A program made the position numbers and the translations under genes. A model generated the notes under the pieces. The model saw nothing but the letters and a program-made list of their open reading frames with translations. It was not told where the DNA came from and made no database searches. This document shows, in pieces, positions 26,227-34,620 of a DNA stretch of 48,182 bases (positions are counted from its first letter, which is position 1; every line of letters starts with the position of its first letter). Location of the stretch: NCBI GenBank assembly GCA_964534605.1, contig CAZHOS010000004.1, positions 1 through 48,182 on the forward strand. The letters are read 5' to 3'. Origin of the DNA: CAZHOS01 sp964534605 (GTDB lineage: Bacteria > Patescibacteriota > Saccharimonadia > Saccharimonadales > VXPC01).

Positions 26227-26451
26227 AGCTTGGGTGAGGCTCTAGTGATAGTAGATAAAATTAAGATGCTTAGCAGCAAAACGGCTGTTAGCTATATGGA
26301 GGAGGATCTCGTGAAGATTGAGAATAAGGTAGATAAATTTAGGAAGCTATGAAAAGCAAAAAAACCGGTTGATTTTAGCAAAGTTTTGAAAAGAGCCAGA
26401 TACATGGCGGAACACCTCAAAATATCCGCCTCCACCCCTTATTCGAACTAA
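26227..26451 (+). pseudogene. Decayed 3' fragment of a serine recombinase
   Basis: The frame translates to SLGEALVIVDKIKMLSS, an IENKVDKFRKL segment, an in-frame TGA (26350-26352), then KKPVDFSKVLKRARYMAEHL. It aligns with the coiled-coil and C-terminal part of the intact recombinase at 38966-40678 (SLEGQLKVTASKIKLLSN ... KKPIDIDRVLKRVRYFMEHL). The similarity stops at both ends, the frame is broken by TGA, and it ends at TAA (26449-26451). It is a relic of a second, related integrating element. Confidence 0.75.
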
Positions 26452-26579
26452 TAAAAAAGACCCTGAACGATGCTGAGTCTCTTGTGGTGAGCCAGATCAG
26501 GGGTAATTGGAACTCTGTTATTGAAGATGTTTACAGGTTAGATAAAGTTCTCACCGAACTGGAGGAAGGCGATGTTTAG
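26379..26579 (+). pseudogene. Start-less ORF coupled to the PLD gene
   Basis: A second frame is open from after a TAG at 26376 to a TAG at 26577-26579 and overlaps the PLD gene start by eight bases. Its product is helical (LFELIKKTLNDAESLVVSQI, DVYRLDKVLTELEEGDV). No ATG is available; a GTG at 26484 would give 31 residues. It looks like the 3' end of a gene whose front was lost at the recombinase junction, or a tiny coupled leader gene. Confidence 0.35.
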
Positions 26580-27066
26580 TCTTTTTCGCAGAGCTGACCC
26601 TTCTTCACTCCTGAACTCGAAATTGTTTGACGAGCAAGGTTTTTATGCTGCTTTCAGTAAAGATTTTAAACAAGCCAAGCGCGAAGTCATTATTGAAAGC
26701 CCATACATCACATGTAGACGTTCAGCCGAGCTAGCTCCTCTTTGTAAAAAGCTAGCGAACAGAGGTGTGAAGATTAAAATACTGACACGTAACCCAGGCC
26801 ATCACGATGATAATTTGCGGATTCAAGCTTGGATCGGAATCAAAATTCTTAGAGAGGCAGGAGTAAGGGTTTTTATCTGTGATGATCTACGTCATAGAAA
26901 AATCGCAGTGATTGATGGTGAAATTTTATGGGAAGGTTCACTCAACATGCTGTCGCACAGCAATAGTCGCGAGATAATGAGGAGAACGCAATCCGAAGAG
27001 CTGTGCAATCAGCTTTTAAAATTCACCTCTGTAAAACGAGACCTGAGATGGTACAATAAGCGATAA
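26572..27066 (+). CDS. PLD-superfamily protein with a single HKD motif
   Basis: This 164-residue protein has one phospholipase-D-type active site: His108, Lys110 and Asp115 in HRKIAVIDG, then GSLN at 122-125. Bacterial proteins with a single HKD half usually act as dimeric nucleases. The N-terminal half (EVIIESPYITCRRSAELAPL, KIKILTRNPG) fits the PLD alpha/beta fold. There is no signal peptide, so it is cytoplasmic. GGAGG lies six bases before the ATG. It is coupled to the next gene by TAATG. The position beside a recombinase relic and a defence operon suggests a nuclease of a mobile or defence module; this is inference. Confidence 0.82.
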   Translation: MFSLFRRADPSSLLNSKLFDEQGFYAAFSKDFKQAKREVIIESPYITCRRSAELAPLCKKLANRGVKIKILTRNPGHHDDNLRIQAWIGIKILREAGVRVFICDDLRHRKIAVIDGEILWEGSLNMLSHSNSREIMRRTQSEELCNQLLKFTSVKRDLRWYNKR

Positions 27067-27266
27067 TGAGTGATAATATTGGCTATACGCCTACAGAAAA
27101 AGATATCCAGGCCGTCGTTAGATGGCTTAAGATCAATAAACCCGAAGATGCTACGCCAGAGTACGCAAAGCAGATGTTGACTGAGCTGAAGCTAGCTTAT
27201 AGAGAACTAGGCAGTATTGACGAAGACTTACTACACAAAGAGCTTGAAAAGCTCGCTAAAGACTAG
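27066..27266 (+). CDS. Small acidic/helical hypothetical protein
   Basis: This 66-residue, all-helical-looking protein (DIQAVVRWLKINKPEDATPE, LHKELEKLAKD) starts on the TAATG that ends the PLD gene. Its translation is thus coupled to the nuclease. It could be a partner or inhibitor of that enzyme, but nothing in the sequence proves it. Its end overlaps the convergent XRE gene by four bases. Confidence 0.65.
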   Translation: MSDNIGYTPTEKDIQAVVRWLKINKPEDATPEYAKQMLTELKLAYRELGSIDEDLLHKELEKLAKD

Positions 27267-27469
27267 CGAGGCAATATATCCGAAGAGCTGACGTCGAGCG
27301 CCTTAGCAATTTTTAAAAGTGTCTCAATGGTCGGCATCTGGTCGCCTCGCTCTACTTTTGCATATGCGTTAGCGTTGATATCCGCCTTTTCAGCCAACTC
27401 TAATTGAGTTAGGCCAGTACTTTGTCGAAGTTTCTTTAGTCGATCAGAAATACGTTCTTGAATATCCAT
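27263..27469 (-). CDS. XRE-family (Cro/C1-type) transcriptional regulator
   Basis: This 68-residue protein is a single helix-turn-helix domain: LKKLRQSTGLTQLELAEKAD, then NAYAKVERGDQMPTIETLLKIAKALDV, a textbook XRE fold with no ligand domain. It lies 36 bp downstream of herA on the same strand. It also has a possible promoter of its own: TAGAAT eight bases before the ATG, so probably leaderless. It is the obvious candidate to bind the repeated AAATTCACG motif in front of the fic gene and so control the whole Fic-SIR2-HerA operon. Confidence 0.9.
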   Translation of the reverse strand: MDIQERISDRLKKLRQSTGLTQLELAEKADINANAYAKVERGDQMPTIETLLKIAKALDVSSSDILPR

Positions 27470-27505
27470 ATGTCTGTATTCTATCAGAACTGTACTGCAC
27501 CTCTC

Positions 27506-29266
27506 TTAGCTAACTGTTCGGTTCGCCTTATCAGTTTGTGTAAACATTATCGGAGTTTGTGAACGAGGCTTCACACCTTCTATCTCATTAGTTTGCATAA
27601 CTATCGGCATTGGAAATTCATTCCCCGTCAACAAAGCTTGTCCTTTCCCAAACGATGGCAAGAAGGAAAGTACTCCGGAGGAACTGTCCTGGACAGAGTT
27701 CTTGATGGCCTGTATGTCTCGCTCGTTGATAAGTCTATGTGCAATGAACGTGCCCATTTGACTCAGCACTCCTGCGGGTATATCTGCAGGGCGTTGCGTG
27801 CTCAAGCAAAGAAACAACCCGAACTTACGGGATTCCTTAGCAATTTTTTCGAAAGCATCAAGTTTAAATTCATTTGAATATTCATCCTTGACTCTGCTGG
27901 TTTCAAAAATCTGATGAGCCTCATCTATCATGAATATTAAAGGTGTTCTTACAAATTCTTTGAACAAGCCACCCTGCTTTCGCACGCCCTCCAGAAAATA
28001 ACGGCCAACGGCGTTACTAAAAATGTCTTTAACATTTGCCTCGCTGCTTATTCTTGATAGGTCAACGATCAAGAGCTTATGGTCTTGACTGCTGTAGAAA
28101 CTCTCAAACCTATTAAAGAAGCTGTCGAAACCTTCAACAAGGTTATCTTTGAACCCAAAAAGCATAGATACGTCTGCCTTAACCCTTAAATTGTTGATGC
28201 GCTTTATGAGGCTAGAGCAGTAAGCCACCGTGCTTTCGTTTTTCCCACCCCATTTCGTAGGAGTTGATCTATCAGTATCCCATACACATTCGAGTTCTAT
28301 CTGCTGGACAAGTTTGTTTATATCGAAGTCAGCATTAATATTTTCTACTGTTTCGATATGTTCGTTGTAAGCAGCATTGTACGACGCTTTGCTCTGTCCT
28401 TCTTTTCTGATTGTGCCGTTACTAACGATTCCTGAATCACCTATAGCTTTCGCTAATTTAAGACTTCGAATAGCCTGTTGTAGTATTGGCTCCTGTACTT
28501 GACCAGATGGGCGAAAGAGTGCAAATAGGTCACTCTCGGTTAACTGTTGATATGGAAAGTATGTATCGCCATCGTCACCAAAAGACAGTCTTGCACAGTA
28601 GCTTTCTGAAGCATAATCTTTAAACTCGCCCGTGGCATCCAGGAGAATAATCTTTGTATTGTCTTTCTTACAAAGCTCCTCTATGAGCTTACCCGTGGTA
28701 TAACTCTTTCCGCTCCCAGTGGTACCAACAATGGCACAGTGACGGGAAAGGAGCGCATTTGCAGATATTTTGATACGTTTTGCGGGGCTTGAATCAAGAC
28801 AAGCCAGCTCTAGTAAATCATCTGGAGGACTCTCATCTTCGCTTAGTCTGCCAAAATCATCAATTAATCGACTTAAAATGCTGGCCGGACAGGCATATAC
28901 TTTTGCACCAATCTCTGGATACTGCACTATGCCAGAACCCTGCCCCTCCAGTGAGAATGAATCAAACGACAGTTGAAACTCCGCTATTCCCACAGGGTGT
29001 GAATTACTATCTTTTAAGTTCCCTAGACTTTTATAAGTACCTAATTTATCTGGCAGTTGAACCTTTATTGTTTTTGCCAGCAGGCCGTACCCGTATCCTT
29101 CAATAACAATATAATTACCGACGAGTCCACCGTGCAAGATGTCGCCATCGTAGAAAAAGCGGTCAAGTAGTTTGGGGTTCGGGAAGGTGATGCTGGCCGA
29201 TGTCGGGGTGACAGTAGATACGTAACCAACAAATCGCTCCCTATCAAAGGGTGATGGTATCTTCAT
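27506..29266 (-). CDS. HerA-type ATPase of a SIR2-HerA defence pair
   Basis: This FtsK/HerA-like hexameric DNA translocase has 586 residues from the ATG at 29266, which has AGGAG eight bases upstream. (A GTG three codons earlier is possible.) It has an N-terminal HAS-like barrel (about 1-110), Walker A GTTGSGKS (about 181-188), a VDLS strand, Walker B FMIDEAHQIF (about 445-454) and the STQRPADIP sensor region (about 489-497). The C-terminal DNA-processing part contains INERDIQAIKNS. It overlaps the SIR2 gene by 23 bp. In the known SIR2-HerA anti-phage system HerA assembles with SIR2 into one complex. No NurA nuclease is nearby, which sets it apart from archaeal repair-type HerA. Confidence 0.92.
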   Translation of the reverse strand: MKIPSPFDRERFVGYVSTVTPTSASITFPNPKLLDRFFYDGDILHGGLVGNYIVIEGYGYGLLAKTIKVQLPDKLGTYKSLGNLKDSNSHPVGIAEFQLSFDSFSLEGQGSGIVQYPEIGAKVYACPASILSRLIDDFGRLSEDESPPDDLLELACLDSSPAKRIKISANALLSRHCAIVGTTGSGKSYTTGKLIEELCKKDNTKIILLDATGEFKDYASESYCARLSFGDDGDTYFPYQQLTESDLFALFRPSGQVQEPILQQAIRSLKLAKAIGDSGIVSNGTIRKEGQSKASYNAAYNEHIETVENINADFDINKLVQQIELECVWDTDRSTPTKWGGKNESTVAYCSSLIKRINNLRVKADVSMLFGFKDNLVEGFDSFFNRFESFYSSQDHKLLIVDLSRISSEANVKDIFSNAVGRYFLEGVRKQGGLFKEFVRTPLIFMIDEAHQIFETSRVKDEYSNEFKLDAFEKIAKESRKFGLFLCLSTQRPADIPAGVLSQMGTFIAHRLINERDIQAIKNSVQDSSSGVLSFLPSFGKGQALLTGNEFPMPIVMQTNEIEGVKPRSQTPIMFTQTDKANRTVS

Positions 29267-30632
29267 CGTCAGCACTCCTTACATCAGCATATTCATCCTC
29301 AGCATTTTTCGTTTCATCACTTTCAGAGTATGAAATCGTTGGCATTTGGTATACAAATCGCTGAAAAAGATCATTGATCAGTGTAATGTTGGTATTCCCG
29401 CTATCGATAAGTTGATGTAGCTGCTTCAAAACATCATCCTTATCGCTAGCAGGCAAGTTTACCGATGGTGACACCACGACGACTTCAAAGTTAAGATTTG
29501 AATTAAGCGCTTCAAGGATGACTCTATTTACATGAGCATCACCAAAACTATATCCAACAACCAGTAAGACCGTGTTTTCACGCCGTAAAACCTGCTGAAA
29601 TCGTGACATCATTTCAAAGAACGGCATTTCGTAACTTTGTTCAAATTTATGTGCACTCGGAGGAATAATCAGCGGGTCATTGTCTTTAATAAAATCCTGT
29701 CTTCGAACTATCTGATTCTCTGAAATCTCCCAGTCCAAAGAACCGTGTAGTTTATAGAGGTGGAATACTTTTTCCTCAAAGTTTTCCTGGTGGAATATGC
29801 GACTCTTCTCTCTTCTAACAATATCGATGTCAAAATTAGATCCATTAAAAACTGGTCTTCGAGTAAACGAGAAGCCGTCTATAGTAGTTGCGTTTATCTC
29901 TTCTGCTGACTGCTCAAATAGTGTGTCGTAGTTTAACGTAAATAGCTTCAACCTGGACTGTGATCTTTTCCTGGCGGCTAGCAAAGTTCGCAGGAACTGC
30001 GGGTGAGGTGCAGTGTCATGCAACTGCAGCCTGCACTCATCCTTAAGCGTCTCAATTATCTTGTCTTTTAACTTCCTGCAGTCATCGACAAGCTTCTTTA
30101 TAGACTCTTCAGGGATGTTTTTGTTTGCAATTAAAAAGTTTTCTATTAGAGATAGCAGAAGCTCTAAGTTAAAACTATCCTTTTCCTTTTTGCTTCCCTC
30201 GTCATAGAAATCGAATTGTTTAAGTATGGCGATAACATCAACGTCAACGACAGAGTTCTTAACAATTTTCCATATACCCCAAACCGTTTTCCCGGCGTAC
30301 TTATTGCTATCACTGTCTGGAACAGGATCTCCTTTTCCATCAACAGTAATTGATGTACCTGCTCCTGTGAGAACGACCAGGTTCTCCGACAACACCCACT
30401 CCTTAAGTGTTTCGTTCAGTTTTTTATATGCTTCGTCTGCATGCTTTTCATCTACGTACTGTTTTGTTTCTATGTTTACTTCGGCTTTTTTGACCTCTGG
30501 GTGACATCTCGCGCATTTTATCAGCGGAACAGTGATGGCGCTCTTTTTGATGCCCATTTTGGCATTCTCTGACTTAGGGCGCTTTTCAGTCGCTTGATCG
30601 TCACTGGAACTCACTATATACCCATCTTCCAT
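29244..30632 (-). CDS. SIR2-like NAD-binding defence effector
   Basis: This 462-residue protein has a SIR2 fold: the NAD-binding VVLTGAGTS (86-94), FTLNYDTLFE (231-240) with the Asn/Asp expected of SIR2 NADases, YKLHGSLDW with the catalytic His296 (293-301), and GYSFGDAHVN (360-369). The first 75 residues are a charged extension with a CARC pair. The C-terminus is strongly acidic (DEYADVRSADDEDTI). It has no zinc module of deacetylase-type sirtuins, which fits the SIR2_2/defence branch that destroys NAD. It overlaps herA by 23 bp and fic by 19 bp, so the three are one translational unit. NAD depletion on phage infection is the expected role, from the family. Confidence 0.92.
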   Translation of the reverse strand: MEDGYIVSSSDDQATEKRPKSENAKMGIKKSAITVPLIKCARCHPEVKKAEVNIETKQYVDEKHADEAYKKLNETLKEWVLSENLVVLTGAGTSITVDGKGDPVPDSDSNKYAGKTVWGIWKIVKNSVVDVDVIAILKQFDFYDEGSKKEKDSFNLELLLSLIENFLIANKNIPEESIKKLVDDCRKLKDKIIETLKDECRLQLHDTAPHPQFLRTLLAARKRSQSRLKLFTLNYDTLFEQSAEEINATTIDGFSFTRRPVFNGSNFDIDIVRREKSRIFHQENFEEKVFHLYKLHGSLDWEISENQIVRRQDFIKDNDPLIIPPSAHKFEQSYEMPFFEMMSRFQQVLRRENTVLLVVGYSFGDAHVNRVILEALNSNLNFEVVVVSPSVNLPASDKDDVLKQLHQLIDSGNTNITLINDLFQRFVYQMPTISYSESDETKNAEDEYADVRSADDEDTITL

Positions 30633-31483
30633 GTATTTTTCTCTCTGAAAGCAGGAATTGACTGACGTTTGGCTGCGTTTAGCTGGGCGTTGGTTGCTAG
30701 ATCTTCCTGCTTAGCCCAATCTGTCAGCTTGATTATCTTCTGTCCTTTTAGATATGCAATCCGCTTGTGTAGTGACTCCTGAAGAGATAGGGCTAGTACA
30801 TCAGAGAAGTCGTCAAATTTGCCGTCATCGACGTACTTTTGAAATACTGGATAGTACTCAGTTTCTTTACTCTTATTTCGGATAATAACAGGTGGATAGC
30901 CGAGTTTTGCCAGTTGTAGGTTGATAAGCACGCGACCTATGCGACCATTGCCGTCGTTAAACGGGTGGATTCGTTCAAATTCAAGATGAAAATGAGCGAC
31001 ATTATCCAGGAAATACCTGTCATGGCTACTAGCATAGTCTGTGAATAATGCCTCCATTAACGACTCTACGTGCTCGGGAGCGGGTGCTACATGAGTACCT
31101 ACACGTACATATTCGCCTTCTGCGCGGAATCTACCAGCGATGTTGTCGTTTATTGCCCCTAACAGCATCTTGTGCAGTAGTAGAACTGTTTCATTGTCGA
31201 TTTCTTGGTCAGCACGAGATTCTAGATACTCTGTTACACGCGCCAGGTTCTTGGCCTCAAAGAGCTCCCTTACGGGTACTTTTCTAGCAGTTTCTAGTTC
31301 TAGCAAGATCTGCTCAGTTTCTTTTAGGGTTAGAGTGGAGTTTTCTATAGCATTTGAGTTGTAGACAAGCTCAGGAAGTTCAGCCTCGTGCAGCACTTTC
31401 AGAAGCGACTCTTTGCCACTTTTAAGCTGCTCAAATTCCTTTTTGAGCTCTTTGATCTTAAGTTGTATACCCTCACTAATCAT
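30614..31483 (-). CDS. Fic-domain AMP-transferase, class II (N-terminal inhibitory motif)
   Basis: This 289-residue protein has the Fic core motif HPFNDGNGRIGR (173-184), including the catalytic His and the phosphate-binding loop. An N-terminal inhibitory helix motif SNAIEN (43-48) fits (S/T)xxxE(G/N), so the enzyme is of the class that is autoinhibited by its own N-terminal helix. The C-terminal 80 residues look like a small winged-helix tail, common in this group. It is the promoter-proximal gene of the Fic-SIR2-HerA operon. The -10 box is only six bases from its ATG, so the message starts at or near the start codon. Target of modification unknown; it may modify SIR2/HerA or a host protein. 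Confidence 0.92.
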   Translation of the reverse strand: MISEGIQLKIKELKKEFEQLKSGKESLLKVLHEAELPELVYNSNAIENSTLTLKETEQILLELETARKVPVRELFEAKNLARVTEYLESRADQEIDNETVLLLHKMLLGAINDNIAGRFRAEGEYVRVGTHVAPAPEHVESLMEALFTDYASSHDRYFLDNVAHFHLEFERIHPFNDGNGRIGRVLINLQLAKLGYPPVIIRNKSKETEYYPVFQKYVDDGKFDDFSDVLALSLQESLHKRIAYLKGQKIIKLTDWAKQEDLATNAQLNAAKRQSIPAFREKNTWKMGI

Positions 31484-31489
31484 GAATGT

Positions 31490-31568
31490 ATTGTAGCAAA
31501 TTCACGTTGTTTTGTCAATACGGCGTGAATTTGACGTACTTTCGCTCTAAATTCACACCAGTGCTTGA
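31490..31568 (-). promoter_or_regulatory. Consensus promoter with repeated operator motif for the fic operon
   Basis: On the minus strand TTGACA (31518-31513), exactly 17 bp, TACAAT (31495-31490), six bases, then the ATG of fic. The spacer contains one arm of an inverted repeat AAATTCACG (31498-31506) / CGTGAATTT (31524-31532). A third copy, AAATTCACACC, lies at 31558-31568. The repeat straddles the -35 box, the expected place for a repressor, plausibly the XRE protein of the same operon. Confidence 0.75.
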
Positions 31569-31658
31569 TTAAACAGGTCCATCATCTTGTTGGATATCCA
31601 AAAGATTTAACCAGGCAATAGTTCGTGACTGTTTGTTCGCTGGATGCTTTAGATATCT

Positions 31659-32540
31659 TTAATTATATTGCTGCCATGAGACACCTGAGTCGTTGCTCAC
31701 GAAGACTCTAAGTTTTTCAGTGAGTATGTATATGGTTGCTGGGTCACTCTTAGCGTAGGACATGTAGAACACACGTTCGGCATCCAATGGAGCGGATAAA
31801 GGACTCCAGGTTTGCCCCCGGTCCGAGCTCATCAGTAACTCATCAACGTCAGAGTATATTGTCATTTCATCGCTGTTTTCCGGGTTAATTGCAAGTGAAA
31901 TTGCAACGCCTTTAAATGTGTTTAATTGATTCCACGTTTCTCCTTTGTCTTCGCTGAAGATGATACCTGAAGAGGTCGTAGCATACACCACGTCTTGATC
32001 TGGACCGGTAGCTAGTTGGATGATTTTAGTTGGTATATCTACGTACTGCCAATTAACGCCTCCATCTGTTGATCGTTGGAGCCGCCCATTGAAATAGCCA
32101 TAAATGACATCTGGGTCAACCTGATCGACGGCAAGCGTGTGGAAATCGACAGGCCCATCGAGGCCAGTAGAAATTTCTACCCAAGAATCGCCGCCATCAA
32201 CTGATTTCTGCAACCCTAGGTTGCCGCCACTAGATGGATGGCCGCTAGCGAACATGATATTCGGATCCGATGGATGCAGGGCAAAGCTCATGAAGTCGGT
32301 TCTGTTTTGGCTAACATCCGTTAGGAGTTTATCCTCGGTAAGAGCATAAACTCCACCGTGGTTAGCAATGTAGAGCTTCTGAGGGTCATCAAGGGCTACA
32401 GCTATTGCATGCGCATCTGCCAGTTTAAGATCTGTATGAGCTTCCTCATCTGATGCTCGGTTAAATTGTCCTGCGAAAACGACCAGAAATAGAACGATTA
32501 GTATTCCCGGTATGATACCGATTTTTTTATCTTTAAACAT
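31659..32540 (-). CDS. Membrane-anchored BNR/Asp-box repeat protein
   Basis: The ATG at 32540 has GGAGGG five bases upstream and is preferred over an in-frame start at 32558. The 293-residue product has an N-terminal membrane anchor (about 8-25). A beta-propeller follows, made of Asp-box repeats (QKSVDGGDSW, QRSTDGGVNW, FSEDKGETW, MSSDRGQTW, VSNDSGVSW). It belongs with the group often annotated as glycosyl hydrolase/sialidase-like or F510_1955-type proteins, which in other bacteria also sit beside copper genes. No sialidase catalytic residues can be assigned by eye, so it may be only a propeller scaffold. Confidence 0.82.
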   Translation of the reverse strand: MFKDKKIGIIPGILIVLFLVVFAGQFNRASDEEAHTDLKLADAHAIAVALDDPQKLYIANHGGVYALTEDKLLTDVSQNRTDFMSFALHPSDPNIMFASGHPSSGGNLGLQKSVDGGDSWVEISTGLDGPVDFHTLAVDQVDPDVIYGYFNGRLQRSTDGGVNWQYVDIPTKIIQLATGPDQDVVYATTSSGIIFSEDKGETWNQLNTFKGVAISLAINPENSDEMTIYSDVDELLMSSDRGQTWSPLSAPLDAERVFYMSYAKSDPATIYILTEKLRVFVSNDSGVSWQQYN

Positions 32541-32588
32541 GATTTCCCTCCAATACAATCAAGGATATTTTGAATACTTTATCTTCCA

Positions 32589-33215
32589 TTAGAACACCTC
32601 TTTCAAGCGATCGGTGAAGCCATGGCTCTCGCCCGAGCTACATGCTCCTGGGTCGCTACTCTCATTATGTTCATGCGCACTATCTGGTACTACGGAATCA
32701 AAGAATCCCAATGCTTCTTCGTCTGACTCTGCACCGACTACGGCTAACAGTCTGTCTTCATCACCAATCTCTTTGGCTGCCGGACTACCAATTACTTTTT
32801 TGCCGTTAAGTACATAGGTAACTGATGTGTCGTCAGACGTATAAACGTCTGTACCTGTTGCAAGGTGGTCAGACCCGACTGAGAACCCAAGGTTTTCGAA
32901 GAAGTGTCCCCACGTAACGGCTTCATCATGCACGTGTACGACTGAGCTTTCAGGCTCATGCATGTGCACGCGGCCTCGAGCGGTTGGTGTCGTATCAAGC
33001 GAGCAACCTGTTAACTCTTCATAGTATGAAAAGCTTTCAAACTGTTCCTTCTCGCCGTTTATATAGACTGCAAAGTTTGCATGATAGTGCGTGTGCTCAG
33101 GGTTATAGCTTGCGAATCTATACACGCCAAATCCAAATACCCCGATCAGAACCCCAGCTGTTAGCAGCAGCAAACGCCTTTGTTGCTCTGTGATATTTCT
33201 AATTTTCTCTAACAT
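32589..33215 (-). CDS. His-rich membrane-anchored protein, probably metal-binding
   Basis: This 208-residue protein has one membrane helix (about 15-32) followed by an outer domain full of histidines: HTHYHANF (41-48), RVHMHEPESSVVHVHDEAVTWGH in the middle and a C-terminal HEHNESSDPGACSSGESHG. Such clusters suggest binding of copper or another metal outside the cell. AAGGAG lies five bases before the ATG. It is followed after 48 bp by the BNR-repeat gene, and both lie downstream of the copper genes on the same strand. I do not recognise a named family. Confidence 0.8.
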   Translation of the reverse strand: MLEKIRNITEQQRRLLLLTAGVLIGVFGFGVYRFASYNPEHTHYHANFAVYINGEKEQFESFSYYEELTGCSLDTTPTARGRVHMHEPESSVVHVHDEAVTWGHFFENLGFSVGSDHLATGTDVYTSDDTSVTYVLNGKKVIGSPAAKEIGDEDRLLAVVGAESDEEALGFFDSVVPDSAHEHNESSDPGACSSGESHGFTDRLKEVF

Positions 33216-33418
33216 AAATACTCCTTACTTTTTAAGTTGAATTCCTTTAAAAGTAAGGCTTCAAAGTCTGAGTAGTGAAAACCTCAGGAATAGCTTATTT
33301 TCAGGGATTATAAAAACAGTACGATACTTATGTTCGAGGTAGTCATAAGGAGAGTTATTCTTGGAGAAGAATTCATAGTACGGCTGTTTTTCTTTCTCCT
33401 TCTTGCGCTGAGTAGCAT

Positions 33419-33658
33419 TTAACTTGCGTTCTTCGCTACGATCAACGAAGCCACAAGCGGCTGCGCAATCTCGGATATGTGTTCATACATCATGTCCTGC
33501 GACATTGCTGCCGCATTAGGACCGTGCATATCATGAGTGCTAGAAGCATCTACTGGCGTGGAGCTGATTGTGAAGGTAATTAGGGTCAACAGCACTAACA
33601 TAAGTCTAATGAGCATAGATGGCGTGTTGGTCTTCGAGTTGTCGCGCCAGAATCGCAT
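33419..33658 (-). CDS. Small secreted or anchored His/Met-containing protein
   Basis: This 79-residue protein starts on the TAATG that ends the multicopper oxidase gene. A hydrophobic segment (about 17-32) forms a signal peptide or anchor. A short outer part with THDMHGPNAAAMSQDMMYEH follows, whose His and Met residues could hold copper. The coupling to the oxidase gene supports a role in copper handling; the family is not recognised. The 200 bp after it (33216-33418) hold no supported gene. Confidence 0.65.
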   Translation of the reverse strand: MRFWRDNSKTNTPSMLIRLMLVLLTLITFTISSTPVDASSTHDMHGPNAAAMSQDMMYEHISEIAQPLVASLIVAKNAS

Positions 33659-34620
33659 TAATTTGCCCCGTCTTTCGTTATTCTGAACTGTCCCATCATG
33701 CCGGCGTCCTCATGCTCGAGTAAGTGACAATGATACAAGAAAAGGCCGTCAATCGACTCATCAAAAGGCACAGCAATGACGGCAGTATCACCCTCGGCTA
33801 GATAGATCGTGTCGTGTCGTCCTTTTTGTAGTTCGTTTGGTTCTTCACCGTTAAACTCTACGATATCAAATTGGGTAGCGTGCACGTGGAATGGATGAAA
33901 TAGGCCAGGGCCAGGCCTGCTAATGTTAGTTATCTTCCAGTACTCAACTGTGCCGGCCTTTGCCTCAAAATCTACGCGCTCCATGTCGAACAGCTCGCCA
34001 TTTATCCCGTAGGTTCCGCCCATCATGCCCATGCCACTGCCCATTAAGAATTCAAGGTCAAAATCTCTAGTTACTGTACCGTCGTAGTTTATCGGGGTGA
34101 GGTTGTTCATGCTGCTCGGTACTTCATACTTTGTAGCTAAACTATCAGCAGCACTAATTGTAAGTTCTGGCGAGCCGTTGACCTCGAGTGATACTGATTG
34201 GCCTTCAAACTTTGAAGCATCTACCAGAATCTCGAATCGCTTGGCGTTCGGGACTTCCAGAGAAGTCATTTCTATAGGTTCATTATAGAAACCTCCGTCG
34301 CTAGCAATGACATAGAATGGATCACCATTTGAGAGTCTTAGCTTGTAGATATCGCTGTTTGAGCCGTTTAGTATTCTCAGTCTTACCAAGTTAGTCTCGG
34401 CATTCAGTGTCGGCTTGATCTGGGCGTTAATTAGAACTGTATTTCCCTCAAAGCCGTGGATGCGCTCGTGGTTGCTAGTCGAATAGTCTATGAGCTTACC
34501 GGAACTGTCTAGATCTTTGCTTTGGATGATAATCGGGATGTCGTCTACACCGTACTCTTTGGGGATGTTCAGCTCTCTAGAATTTTCATCATCAATTAGC
34601 AGAAATCCTCCGAGTCCTTC
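33658..34620 (-). CDS. Multicopper oxidase, C-terminal part (after the TAG)
   Basis: The frame continues for 320 codons after the TAG. The first possible independent start is a TTG at 34389, which has no ribosome site. It holds the middle cupredoxin region (KEYGVDDIPIIIQSKDLDSS) and the last domain with HPFHVHATQFD and YHCHLLEHEDAGMM, i.e. the type 1 site and half of the trinuclear cluster. It is unlikely to be made unless the TAG is read through. Confidence 0.65.
   Translation of the reverse strand, partial: EGLGGFLLIDDENSRELNIPKEYGVDDIPIIIQSKDLDSSGKLIDYSTSNHERIHGFEGNTVLINAQIKPTLNAETNLVRLRILNGSNSDIYKLRLSNGDPFYVIASDGGFYNEPIEMTSLEVPNAKRFEILVDASKFEGQSVSLEVNGSPELTISAADSLATKYEVPSSMNNLTPINYDGTVTRDFDLEFLMGSGMGMMGGTYGINGELFDMERVDFEAKAGTVEYWKITNISRPGPGLFHPFHVHATQFDIVEFNGEEPNELQKGRHDTIYLAEGDTAVIAVPFDESIDGLFLYHCHLLEHEDAGMMGQFRITKDGAN

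Noticed and set aside
26350..26352. TGA read as Gly/Trp, making the recombinase fragment intact
   Set aside because: The fragment also lacks its front and tail, and TGA serves as a normal stop in other genes such as 19905-20318.
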